In this document: positions 49,401-62,065 of the stretch, one piece after another | Layout of the letters: each line of letters begins with the position of its first letter | Numbering within the stretch: position 1 is the stretch's first letter | NCBI GenBank assembly: GCA_024364735.1 | Contig: JAGFNQ010005267.1 | Span: forward strand, 238,307-302,306 | Direction: 5' to 3' | DNA length: 64,000 nucleotides | Source: Boesenbergia rotunda | Lineage: Eukaryota > Streptophyta > Magnoliopsida > Zingiberales > Zingiberaceae | Notes under the pieces: model-generated | Database searches by the model: none | Told to the model about the DNA's origin: nothing | What the model saw: the letters and a program-made list of their open reading frames with translations, nothing else | Program-made: the position numbers and the translations under genes

Positions 49401-52400
49401 TATGAATAGATGTGAAAAGGAACAAAGAAGACTCATAAGGACAATGAATTTGTCCAAGTTTGTTCTTCTACAATAGCGCTTGAGCAGAAAATTTTCCAAG
49501 TACCAACTAATCCATGCATTTTGTAACGATCAGATAATGAGCTAAACACAATCATGGCACGTGAGAAGACACAAATACTAATGAAACAAAATAGCCTAAA
49601 CCAAGAATTTGCAAAACTTCAAAAGGAGTGTAATGGAAACCTGCAACCAAAGATCTGATGGAGCACCAGGAACTACAGCCCCTCCAACTGCAGTTGCAGG
49701 AATTTTTCCATGCATTGGAATAGGTGATGAGCTTGGAGTGCCCCAGTAGTCTATCCCTATATTCAAGTTTGTGGTAGGACCAGCTATTGATCCAGGTGGT
49801 GTTGCAGGCAAAGGCACCATAGCCATTTGATGACTCAGCATCGCCTGTGATGGTGTTTGGGACACACCATTTTGAGATCCACCAGCAATATTGCCACTCT
49901 GGGAAACCCCTGTTATAGTTCAAAAAATATTAAAGCTAAGGAACATAAACATAACAACTACGTATATTTGTATTTACACACCACCATGAGATTCATGTCC
50001 ACGAGCTGCCTTTGTGTGTGAATCCTGTGAGACATCATCAAATAAATGCCCTAAGCTATTAAGTCAAGACAAAACAGAAACTCAAACTCATTTAAAATCA
50101 AGTAACTACTTTTACTCAAGATAAACTGGAAGATGAAAAAAAATTACTACTATTTCTATATCAACTCTGTAAACATGTCAAAAATTTGGTAGTTAGTGGA
50201 ACAGCAACAGCAAACTACAATTTAATTAGCATAATTTGAACAAGAAAATTATCTATTCACGGATCCAGATTCCTTACTGGCCACACTGATGTCACAGAGG
50301 ATTGCTATTTATCATCAACATTTTTCTAAGGATGAAATGTGTCGCAGCTACAATAGATAGCAAAAGGTCTCAATGGATCATATGGAAATGTGGTTCAATA
50401 ATGGAGATAGCAGTCTTTTATATAACCATATCCATTCTACTCAGCAATCATGCCTAATTAACTATTATTACCATAACCTATAGCATCAAACGCATCACTC
50501 TTCAAACATCTTATGCATGATAAATACTACAGTCGATAAGCAAATTGCAAGTGTGTAACTGCAGGAAAAAAATTTACATTAGTTTATTCCAACATTTACA
50601 ATTTTATGAGGACAATATCACCAATCGAACTTGAGTTCTTATAGGTTCTTTAACAGTCCTTTTAGATGGGCAATATCACCAATCGAATGAGTTCTTATAG
50701 ATTCTTTAGCAGTCCTTTTAGATGCCCCTCTATAGTTCCTTCCACCACCAATGACAAAGTCACATGCATTCACCTAATTGATGATCAAGAGATATTATTT
50801 TATCCTAGCTCATGCTAATTAACTATTATTACTATAACTCATAGCATCTATTGCATCACTGTTCAAACATCTTATGCATGGTAAATGCTACACTCAATTA
50901 GCAAATGGCAAGTGTGTAACTGCAGAAAAATAATTACATTAGTTTATTCCAACATTTACAATTTTATGAGGGAATTATCACCAATCGAACTTGAGTTCTT
51001 ATAGGTTCTTTAGCAATCCTTTTAGATGCCCCTCTATAGTTCCTTCCACCACCAATGATGGCCACATTCATTCACCTTGATGCATCAAGAGATATTATCT
51101 TATCCTAGCTCATGCATAAACCTAATTATTCACAAATGTAAAGCCTTCTTGCCTTATCTTTCAATAGTAGTTTCAGATACCATCCGACATCATAATTAGG
51201 CATAAATTAAATCTCATAGCATATCAGATGATATGGGCGAGAGAACACAGAAATCAGAGGACCAATAATATAATTGTAATAAAAATGCCTCACATACATA
51301 CATCATAGAAGTGTAATATAATCATTGTTAATTAAACCAATCCAGAAAGAGACATGAAATTATTTAATTATGCCAATACAAATTATCATGTAATTTGCAT
51401 GCTATTAAGTTGGAGAAACTACAAAAAGGAACACAATCTCATATTTTTTTCAAATTCAAATACTAATCCCTTTGAAGCTGTAGTCTTATAAAGACAAGAT
51501 CCTCAAATATTAGCTTAGTCCATATTCACGGAAAATAAATAGACCACACCATTAAGCTACAAGCAAAAATAAGCACTAGTTTATTGAGCATAATTTCAAA
51601 CTAAACTAAGATTCTATCAACCTTCATGTGTAATCTATATGGAATTTCAACAAGATCCATTTTGAGATCTTTGAGGTTCAAAGCTTCTAATAGTTAACCC
51701 AAACGAGGCTGGCAAGCATCATAAATTTACAATTTGGAGGGGTACATAAAAATGTCAAACAAAGAAAATTTTATTTGTAATTTTATTGAAGTGAATACCA
51801 GGGGGGTATGTATCTTTATAACAGAGTTAACAGTGTGGTGAAAAGGGAGACAAGAGATTTAAGTCTTCTAATAAACTTTACCCATCTTCAACACAAGCTA
51901 ACACCCTACATAGCCCACTGGATTGGCCCAATTCCCTTCATCCCATAGTCAACTGCTTTGAATCGTCAGAGCTGCCCATAGTCAGTTGCTCCGACACCAA
52001 TAGAGACGTGACTGATCTCCAATACCAATATCAACCTATGCAACCACTAGCAGAATCATTTTCATCCAATCTGTTAAGGTTTGACTCACTTCGACGATAA
52101 CACGATTTGCATAAATAAGTAACAAAAGCAGCCATCATCTTTCCAATGCCCAGTACCCACATTCAAATTATCTTACCATAGTATTATGTCCCAAACTACT
52201 CCTCATGCAAGTAATAACACAATTCTTGTTTGCATGTAAGTTTTAAGGGTAAGATGTTGAGGTTCAAGTTAGTAAATTTTCCTGAAATTGGAAAATAAAG
52301 TATCACCACAAAGGTAGGTTAACTCAGGGTTGTTATTCCAGATAGAGGGAAGCTTTGAGATTCTCATTTCTAAGTTACTTCTTCTTATAGTAGTCTCTAA

Positions 52401-55400
52401 CTTAAGGTTACTAATCATCAAAAAGGGGAGATTGTTGAGGAAACAATACTTCCTTTATGGTTGGGCTTAACCACATGATTTGCTTTTAATGAGCTGACAA
52501 TACAATTTAATTATTTTCTATTTTGATATGTGCATCAAGTGCACAGAGATTGCACATGGAGGTCGTGGAGCTTAATAACTCAATGAGATTGAGTTATGGA
52601 CATGATGATTGGGGAGACAGTTTGCTCAATGGCTTGGCAGCTTAGATTGGTTGATAACTTAGATCAAGTGGTGGTAATACCACGAAATGAAATATTGAGT
52701 TCCTATCTGGGGATCATGCACTCATTGGTGAATTATAAACGTTCTTAGAAAGGACCTCTCATAGAGTCTCATTGAGTTCGCCATGCACTGAAACATTCAG
52801 TTCCTTTCGTGGAGTTCATCACTCATTGGTGATTTGGCTTGCACTCATTGTGTTTGGTCTCCCAATGAAGGAAACCAAAGGAAAGATGAGCCCGCCTGTT
52901 ATTTTCCTACCCTCGTATTTTCCCAGGTTTTTCCACACATCGAGACATTGAGTTCCTTTCTTGATACACATGTTAAGTCAATGGGTTTGGGGTATTCACA
53001 ATTTATGCTAGTTCTAGTTGCGTTGTATCTTTTGTTGGATGTTGACAACTTGTAATATATATGCTGAATCACCATAGTTTTGACATGCTAATGGCAATTG
53101 CCAAGAAAGCAAACTACAGCGAAGTTAAAAATATCTGATGGCTTCTACATAAGATTCTTAACGGTAATATTTGTTATATTTTAATGTTTGAACTGGAACC
53201 TTTGAAATGCCATAACTATAGGCTAAACTTGTCAATTAACTCATTAATTTTATACTGCCAAAACTTAGCAGTCTTGTTTACTGTTGTACTTAACCATCGA
53301 AATAGGTAGATGCAATTCCATACAGGCATAGGCTTGGAGGGATAGTAAAGTTAAAATGTGAATCATTGGGCAACACTTTCAGAAGGTAGGCATTAGAATC
53401 ACATGGCCTAGGTTTAGTTCTCTTGTCCTCCCTCCATTCCTGGCCCATCCTCAACTCTCTCATTCTTCATTGTTTCATTTGGCATGCAAGCATTTCAAAG
53501 TGCATTCCAAAGAAATATCTGAATTTGATTGACCAAATCCCAACATTATTAAGCCAATTCTAGCTGAAATTGTGATTCACACCACTTCCGTGAATGGAAA
53601 GACACTGGAAGATATTTTCTGTCGAATTTGCTTCGAGTCTTGCCAAATTTGCCCGGTTTCCACATTTCTTCCCAATTTTCTAGATTTATTGTGATATATT
53701 CCTTTTAGACATTTCCTTTTTTGCTATGTTACAACTTTTACATAATCATTGTAATATTAAACATATTGAATACAATTTTATTTCCACCACAAATTTAATG
53801 TGAAGCATAGCTATTGTGAGACACAAATCATCTCAGATTAGTTCATAACGAATAGGATGCCAAGTTTAGAAATGAAAATATAAAACCAACCATTCACATA
53901 ATGGAAAACAATGGATATATGATCATAATATAAGTCATAAGGGTCTGTTTCAATGGTTCTCTCCATTGTCCTCCGATGATAAGTATAAGAGATAAATTAA
54001 ATTCCAGAGAAACATATGACAGAAATTCTTACATTTTGAGAATTGGCATCACTCCCTTCACTTGAACTATCACTTCCACTTTCGCCACTACAAAACCATG
54101 TACATTTAACCAATAGACAATATTACACTAAGTTGTTGCTCTTAACATAGTAAATAACTCAAAATGGTCAATCTCATTTTTCAAATACCTTTGAGAAAAT
54201 GTTCCATTGGTTGGTTGCCCTGATGCTTTACCTGGCTCACTGTTGTTCTTTCCTGTAATCATATTCAAACTACCTAAACTTCCTTTGGATCTTTTTAGGG
54301 GACTTCTTTCCATACCTTCAGATGACTTACCATCTATTTCCACACCAGCATTGGCTCCCTAGAGATAAGATATATAAGTGGTGTTAAAAACCCACATATA
54401 TAATTAAAGAAAATAAAATAAGGTTGTATAAGAGTGGCAACTCACAGAAGCCTCAACATTGCTGTTTGAAGTTATTGCATAGGGGCTGAAAGGGTGTGCC
54501 CCCTGTTCAACATTTGCACAATTAAAAGTGGCAAAAGGTACATTTGCGAATATAAAGCATTTGTGTAAGACAATCCAAGATAAAATTTGAAAAACATACA
54601 GGTGGCATAGATGGATGAGGATATAACCCTCCAGGAGGATACATCACATATGGAGCTGGTGGAGCCCCATATGGTGGCATAAGGTGCTGCAGATAAAAAT
54701 GATTAAAAAAATGAAGGTTTCATGGCAAGATCGAAAAATATAGATCCGCCATAATGAACTAGAAGCTACAATGTGTTAAATCATATGCTACTAAATTACA
54801 AAGAATATAAATAGTAAAAAAATTGTAGATAGATTAATCAAGATTCAATATATAACCAAAAACCACAGAATAGTAGACCAAAAATTTCACTTTATATCAA
54901 TAAAAGCATTTTCAAGAAATGTATCCATGTATGATTATTCCTGTATGATTTTGCATAGCTTGTATATTGACCTCACTACTGGATAAGCAAATCCAAGCAG
55001 TGGGAATTTGTCGTGAGAATTTGATTCTTACTGTATTGCTCACCTGGATAATCTATGGACTATTACAATGTAAGTGACTGCCTAAATAAAAGACATCAAA
55101 ATTCCATCTTTTCTGGGCTCCCATAATGATTGCAATCTATAATGACAAATATAAGTGCTTGTGCCTCACTAAGTTTTTTCTTCTGATATGCCCAAAAACA
55201 TTCAAAATAATTCTTCAAATTATTTAAACAAAAAAAAACATTCAAAAGAATCCTTTGAATTATTTGAATAACAAGAAACACCTGAGGTCCCCACATGTAA
55301 GGATGGGGCTGAGGACTTGATGCCACAGGAGAATGAAAGAACCCATGCGGTGGAATTGGTGAATATGCCTGTCAGAAGAAGTGACAACTTGATGAGCCTC

Positions 55401-55719
55401 CCCAAGCATATGCATTATCTACAAGTAAGAGCCTTCATGACAAAAATGGTGAAAGAATTGATTGACAGAAATAAGGTATACCACCTGAAAGCTCGACCAG
55501 TCTGGGTAAACAGTTACAGCTGGGGTGGAGCTAGTGGCAGGGGTTTGCTCCTAAATAAGAACACTCAAGAGAGAATTTGGTTTTCCAAGAAAACAAACTA
55601 AAATAAAGTATAAAAACTAAAACCATAATGATTGAATTGATGATACGAGGATTGCAGAGTACCTGAGCCACAGATGTTCTTGGAGTTTTGGCAGATGCAT
55701 CTGCTTCACTGCTTCCCAT
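46449..55719 (-). CDS. G-box-binding bZIP factor, bZIP16/bZIP68/HBP-1a type, 12 exons
   Basis: Twelve exons splice in phase: 55719-55663, 55550-55485, 55368-55282, 54686-54600, 54502-54446, 54358-54189, 54087-54033, 50024-49982, 49909-49641, 46974-46897, 46808-46683 and 46592-46449. They encode 412 residues, close to bZIP16. The N-terminal half is the Pro-rich MFMR domain: DWSSFQAYSPIP, SSPQPHPYMWGPQ, PPYGAPPAPYVMYPPGG, HPSMPP. Next come KRSKGSLGSLNMITGKNN, a Ser/acid-rich stretch, and NLNIGIDYWG. The basic region is RKQSNRESARRSRLRKQ (N-x7-R intact), followed by a leucine zipper in exon 11. Such factors bind CACGTG as dimers in the nucleus and act in light and stress responses. Introns 7 and 9 are about 4.0 and 2.7 kb. 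Confidence 0.96.
47981..48131. repeat. 77-bp tandem duplication in bZIP intron 9
   Basis: The two copies share AGTATTTTG, AGAGGAA, CACTGTTCATTTTCAAAGCA and TGAATTCA, starting at about 47982 and 48059. Confidence 0.85.
48660..49100. repeat. Degenerate tandem repeats with SINE-like tail in bZIP intron 9
   Basis: Words such as TATCCTCC, AATCAAGTCA and CATCTACTA recur about every 60 to 100 bases. The last two copies carry GTGGGATAAGGCTTGGTTGT plus GTTGTAATCAAG, a tail resembling the 3' end of plant SINEs, at about 48967 and 49039. Confidence 0.6.
50450..51100. repeat. Tandem duplication of about 360 bp in bZIP intron 7
   Basis: TAATTAACTATTATTAC at about 50455 matches 50815, and the shared order continues through CATCTTATGCATG, GCAAGTGTGTAACTGCAG, TTTATTCCAACATTTAC and ACCAATCGAACTTGAGTTC. 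A shorter repeat of CAATATCACCAATCGAA lies inside copy 1 at about 50611 and 50669. Confidence 0.85.
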
Positions 55720-55744
55720 AATACAATGATCTCTCCAACGTTTA

Positions 55745-58600
55745 CTGCAAGCACACCTCTATTTCAATGGCTTCTGGATTGCAGGTCCAGTATGAAATAA
55801 ATGAAGGATGGGGTTAATATAAACTCCACCAAGATGCAAGTCCCAAATCCACTGCAAAAAAGTGATTGCTTTCAAAAGACATAAAGCAGCACAAACTGAG
55901 ATCTACTAGGATAGAAGGCCAAATTAGATTGGAAAAATGGAAACATGTGCCGTGGAATAGGTAGAAGAAGTTATAAATTTGTCATAATAAGGCACTTGCT
56001 TAGGCAACACCCAGTTGAAGTGATCCCCTTAACAATATTTGAGGCTCCTGATTGGTCCTTGACTTTACTGCCCAGGTGCTCACCTGAATACCTTTTTGAT
56101 AACATTGACAAATTCATGACTTTGTTATTCAAGCTAAAACCTAGGTACTAATACTACAAACATTTAAATAGAAGTATGCTTACTAATTTCTTTTCACTTC
56201 AACTTATTTAACAACATTTCATTTCTCTCTGACACACCCAAACACACAAACAAAAAAGAAGAGAGAATTCATACTATCCTTATCCTTTATTTTTTTCCTC
56301 ATTTCTCTTCCTTCCTCCTTTTCTTTGTTTTTGCTTCTTTCAATTGTCAATTAAACCAGGCTACTGCTCTATTTGGATAAATATTTTTTTTCCCTCTTCC
56401 ATGTTTCCAACTAAAATGAGCCACGGACTTTGTTGAATAGAAAAACTAAAGAAGAAAAGATGCTGACTAAAAGGTAAAAGAAAAAGCCATTCATTAACAT
56501 TGATCAATCCCTCTCAAGATGAACTGTATAGGTCATATTTTCCAAGCTTGAAACAAATGAAAATAACCCAAGGGCCTCTCAGTCATTCAGTAAGAAGACC
56601 ATAAGTTAATCACTAGAGATTATAGTTAACATATGCCCTATAATTTCTTTGAATCACACCTTTTCTAATCACAAAATGACAGTTGATTACTTGACTCTTA
56701 GTGTGTTCTTGAAACATTAGATTGAAACTATATGGATGTTTGCTTGATTACCACACTACAATTTCATAGGTGGAGCCTTCAATTCAGATAAATATTTACA
56801 GAATGTAACCACCATATTATGTTTACTTCACTTCAATGAGAACATGGTAGAACAAAAATTACAAATAAGTTAACATGTATCATCTAGAGAGCATGACCCA
56901 TCCCGATCTTCACAAGAAAGCCTACAATATGCAAGAAAACATTTTTCTTAATAGAACAACGCCTAAATTTTAGAACCCACCTTATAATTCCTCAAATAAT
57001 GACAGTTGCTTTCCAATGAGAGTGTTGGAGAGAGTCCAAAATTTACTATCCATGTGACGACAACAGAATTGGCATAGTATAAGATAATTAAGTACATGTT
57101 CGCTAAACAGAATGGTCTACTTACAGGAAGGAGAATGCATAATAGGGGACTGTTGAATCCCAGGTCTTGGTTCGAGATTAGTAGTACTTTCTTTATAAAG
57201 CTAAGGATAAAAATCTCAAATAATAGGTGAAATATGGGGCATGTTGCAATCAAGTACAACTATTTTTGATGCAGTCACGTGCATGAAAGTCTCTCCTCCT
57301 TGCCCCCAATATTGTCCCCATCCTAAAGTATGCACCATATTGTTACTGTTGCCCATAGTGTGGATGGAGCTGCCTACAGTCATAGTGGCGAGATGAAGAA
57401 ATAGCATGGGAGAAAGAGGAGATGGGAGGAAAGGGGAAATTTTCAAAATATTTTTAGAAATTTATTTTACTGATTAACAAAAACTGTTTAGTTGTCCTAG
57501 ACAGTTTCTTGTCATATTCTATTGATTTAAGTTGATGGAATGCCGAAATTGATATTTATAAAGTTCACAAATATGATTGGATCAAAAAAGAAGTTCAGGT
57601 ACTAGATTGTAACACAACCATAATTCATGTATGTTTTGAAACCTTTGCCCTGAAGTCCACTTCTCTTAGCCCCATTTAGAGGGACTTTTCTTTAACTTTA
57701 AGCTTGAAAAGACTAAATCGTTTACTCTTTCATCTGTTTCCTCCCTGTGCATAGATTCCCCCCTCTATTTCTAATCAGAGGAAACCAATATTGCATATCT
57801 CCTTATCTTCTTCCAATTTCTTTCCAATTCAAAGGAGTTGTTAAACTAGAAATATGAAGAAGCAAGGATACCAAATTCATCCCTAAGTATGAGAAACAAA
57901 TTACGAGATACGAAAAATAGTATGCCATTGGTAACTTGTTATGCAAAAAGAGGCAATGATTTTTTTTTTTTTGAAAAAAAAAATTGTCATAAGAAAGAAA
58001 TATTCATTTCTTTAACCGGCGCTTCTGCCTTCTATCTAAAGCTCGGGAGATCCAATTAGAATATCAATCAGAGATACAGATCCAGGTTAAATAAGAAGAG
58101 ATGAAGAGCGAAATCCAAGCAGGAGTGAACTGAGTGATAAAGATGCAGGCTTACGGAAATTCAGGCTCAAAATTCAATCAGCAACGTACAAATTAGACTC
58201 CTTAAGCTCTTCTTCTTCCACAATAAACTTTGAAGACCAAGGAGAAGGCGACTACAGAGATCGAGCCAGAGATGATACAAAGACGAGAAGAGGCGGAGAC
58301 GAACCTGCGAAATAGAGGGAGAGCAGAGACAGGAAGGCAGTGGCAGGGAATTCGGAACCGGCCCCGGCTTTGCGTGTGTGGACGCCACGGGAGAAAGAGA
58401 AGGGTGAGGAGGATGCAACAGCTAGGGCAATTGCAGTGTGACCCAATAGGGACCCACGCCCGCGTACTGATACAATTACAAAAATAAAATAACAATAAAA
58501 ATAAACATAAAAATAAATAAAAATAAAAATTCCTAACCAATTGTCGTTTTTGTTTTTAGAAACTATATTTTCTGTTATTTTCATTTTATCAACCAATTCA
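55745..58600 (-). promoter_or_regulatory. Upstream region of the bZIP gene: likely 5' UTR intron, leader exon and promoter
   Basis: On the minus strand GTGTGCTTGCAG at about 55745 could be the acceptor just before the start codon. Sequence at 58160-58490 is GC- and CT-rich on the minus strand (GCCCTAGCTGTTGC, CTCTTCTCGTC), like a plant leader, and is followed upstream by AT-rich DNA. Long 5' UTR introns are usual in this family. The exact exon borders cannot be set from sequence alone. The DNA between 55.8 and 58.1 kb holds no other supported gene. Confidence 0.4.
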
Positions 58601-59624
58601 TTCCTTCTCCGCGGAGACAGAAGGGTGATGTGGGGACTAGGACCCCTTGAGCGCAGATCCGACTAGGACAAGCTTTGGTAAATCAACCTAGCTTATGACG
58701 AGCTCAAGTCAAGTCGAACCAGCTCTTCCAAATTCGACTCAAGAAAATTCAGCTCACGACGCCCTTGCTGGAGCACGTCCGAAGGATCAATTTTTTGTTT
58801 TCAGACGTGTTCTTCGACGATCTGAGCTCCCTAAGAAGGTATAATCCTCAGTTTTATTTTTTTTTCCTAATCTCCTTGTCTTTGGAAATGTGTGAGCAAT
58901 TAAATTATGATATAGAAACGGTAAATTGACTTAAAATCTCTAATAGCAGGTCAAACTCTGCATTCAGTCCCTAGGTTAGAGAAAATGAGTTTCAACTTCC
59001 TGCCAAAATCTGATGCCCAACTGCAACTCCCTTGAAAATGTATTTTTACTTAATTGTCCATGAATTTAATTAAAACTCATATGTAGGTAGCTCAAAATTT
59101 CCGCCCGAACCACCAACTGCAACGCCTGCCCTAACTCACCTTCGTGTTCCTGCTCTAAAATCTGACGAACAAAGCCGACGTTGATGCATTGGAAGCCAAA
59201 ATCGAAGAGGAGATCACACCTTTGCAGCTCATTTTTCTGCCCGAAGCCATAACTGGTAGCGTCACGCCTTCTTGCCGTAACTCAAAGAGGGAATCACAAT
59301 TTTTCAGCTCATTTTTTCGCCCGCAGCCCAAACTCGTAACGCCACGCATTCTAGCCCTAACTCAAAGAGACGATCACACATTTATCAGTGAGTCTGAGTT
59401 TGATCTTTTTTGATTGAATGATTCCATGAGATTTGCATTTTATTTTTTTGATTATGTGTATTCAATGAGATTTGTGTTTAGTTGTTGGTTGATTGTGGGA
59501 TTTTCGTGTGTTTTTGGTTGATTGCCGAGTTGATGGGCAATATTTGGTTGATAGAGAAAAAAATTTGTGTTACATTGATCTTCAGTTTATATGAATATTG
59601 ATCTTCAGTTTATATTTGAATAAA
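58601..59624. other. Spacer before the Mutator-like gene with an 80-bp tandem repeat
   Basis: At about 59207-59375 an 80-base unit is repeated about twice (ATCACACC, CAGCTCATTTTT, GCCCGAAGCC, CCGTAACTCAAAG), starting near 59207, 59287 and 59367. It may be part of the transposon's 5' region. No gene is seen. Confidence 0.5.
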
Positions 59625-62065
59625 ATGCTATATTTTTGTGGATTAGGTCGAAAAATGGAATCTGGAATTGGGCCTTGCAACCTTGCATTTTTGGGTAGTT
59701 GTAAGTGCAAGAATGAGTTGTTTGTGATTTCAATTTTCAGTGGTTGTAGTTTGCTGAATATATTTGTAAGTCTTGGCAAAAAATGTGCGGAGATTACTGC
59801 TGAATCTATGATTCTGCAATACATAGCGCCACAGCATAAGATGTACGTGATTTTGAATGACGATGATGATGTCCTGAATATGATACATCTTCATATGTAT
59901 TTGAAGCTCAGTATGATAGATTTGAGGGTAGAGAGTAGAAATGCATACATTGACAACCTAAATTTGGAGATGTAAGCATTTCATATTTTTGTTTTTATAA
60001 TGTGTTATGTTACTTCTAGCATAAGTGCATATGATATGGTTTATTTGACACTACTAGTCTTATTTAAATTCAATATCTTTCATTATGTATGTATGATATG
60101 TCCTTATTTTATACTTATTTGTGTATGGTTCATCTTAATAATTTTATATCAAACTGGTAAGGGTTGAGGAGGAACAGACACAATCTAGGAGTGATGAGGA
60201 GTTGAACACACCTTGTTGCTGAATACTATAGATGCTTGGATTAATTGCATTCATGGTGAAGGGCAAACATTCACAGATGCTGCTGATTTTAGAAGATGTG
60301 TTAAAAACTATGCTGTTGCTACAAGACACTCATTTTTATATAGAAAAAAATGACAGCGAGAAGGTTATTGTTATTTGTAATGAAAGGAGTTGTGGATGGA
60401 GAATTTATACTTCAAAATATAAAGCAGATGGTATATTTGGGATCCGAAAATGTAACCTGCAGCATACATGTGGCGAGAATAATCTACGTACTAGAGGACA
60501 TCCTAAAGCTGATGCAACTTAGATTGCTAATGTGGTGAAAGAAAAATTGAGAGAAGAGCCCTCTTATCGCCCTTGTACAATTCAAAAAGACTTGCAAAGA
60601 GATTATGTGGTAGAGTTAGATTATCGCAAAGTATGGAAAGGCAAAGAATTAGCGATGCATGATATTCATGGTACAGAGACGAGATGCTATGATAGGTTAA
60701 GATGGTATTGTCTTGCTATTCGAGAAACAAATCCTGGCAGTATTACTGAGTGTGAGGTTGATCCTGTAACTAATAAATTTAGACGACTATTCATTTGTTT
60801 TCATGCATGTGCAGTTGGTTTTGTTACTGGTTGTAGGCCGTTGATTTTTTTGGATGGGACTCATATAAAAAATAAGTATAAAGGTAGTATCCTAGTTGCT
60901 GTGTCGAAGGATGCCAATGATGATCTTTTCACAATTGCTTATTCGGTAGTGGATGCAAAGAATGATGATAATTGGGAATGGTTTTGTTATCTTTTGAGAA
61001 GTGTGCTACTTTCATATCAAAGTATTCCATTCAATAAGTTCACATTTTTCTCCGATAGACACCCTGAGATTATGAAGGCAGTTGAGCAACTATTTGTGGG
61101 TAGTCACCATGCGTATCGTTTGAGGCATTTAGTGGATAATTTTGTGAAGCAGGTAATTAAAATCCTACTTTTGTTTTGAATTTGAATTTAATTTTAATAC
61201 ATGTTTTGAATAAAAAAAGGTTTTTTTGTCATTATAGGTAATGCGAAGTTATCCAAAACATAACAAAAAATACTGGTCTTCGGTATTCAAGAAAGCTGCA
61301 TATGCTCCATCTTTGCAGGAGCATGAACAACATATAAAAAACATCATAGACTCCATGCCACTTGCCATAGGATTTATTGTACATTCCCAGCCACAAAGTT
61401 GGGCAAATGCTTTATTTCTTGGTGATAGATGGGGTGTTATGAATAATAACATGGCCGAGTGTTGGAATAATTGGGTTAAACCAGCTCGTTATCTCCCTAT
61501 TGTGGCTATGGTGGATCACATACGCATACAAATCATGAACATAATGCATCGACGACGTGAATCAACAATGGTAATGGTTAAGGAATTAATTCCCAAAAAG
61601 GAGAAGGCTATTGCTAGTGTTTATCTTGAATCCCGAAAGTTGAGAGTGCATCGATCATGTAATTGGAGGTTTGAGGTAGTTGATGGGGAAAAATCCTTTG
61701 CTGTTGATTTAATTGATAAGAGTTGTTCGTGTAGAGCTTGGCAGATCATTAAGCTTCCATGCAAGCATGCTTGTGCTGCTATTGAGTCGAAGTCGTTGTC
61801 GTTGTATGAATTCTGTGATCAATATTTCAAGATTGGAATGTATCGCCAAGCATACAAAGGAATTATTAATCCAATCCCAACTGTTGACAATAATGAGTCA
61901 AATCTTGATGAAGGAAATGTAATCAATGCTCCAGATGTTCGCAGTCAGCCAGGTCGTAAGAGGACTAGGAGAATACCATCACAAGTTGAAACACGTGCGT
62001 CAAAGTGTAGTCGTTGCCATAAGAAAGACCACAACAGGCGAAGCTGCAAAGAAGCTATAAACTAG
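59625..62065 (+). pseudogene. Mutator-like transposase with PB1-like N-terminus, MuDR, MULE and SWIM domains, broken
   Basis: Block 59625-59971 reads like a PB1-type N-terminus (KMESGIGPCNLAF, KKCAEITAESMILQ, DDDDVLNMIHLH) and ends at GTAAGC. From about 60220 a MuDR-type DNA-binding region appears (GQTFTDAADFRRCVKNYAV), shifts frame at an A-run near 60343-60349 and continues (NDSEKVIVICNERSCGWRIY, KCNLQHTCGENN). A TAG at 60520-60522 interrupts it. Exon 60523-61152 holds the MULE catalytic start (PLIFLDGTHIKNKYKG, FTFFSDRHPEIMKAVEQLF). After an intron (61153-61237), exon 61238-62065 has NNNMAECWNNW, a SWIM finger (CSCRAWQIIKLPCKHAC) and a CCHC knuckle (CSRCHKKDHNRRSC). Domesticated MUSTANG proteins share this layout, but the breaks argue for a decayed transposon. 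Confidence 0.82.
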
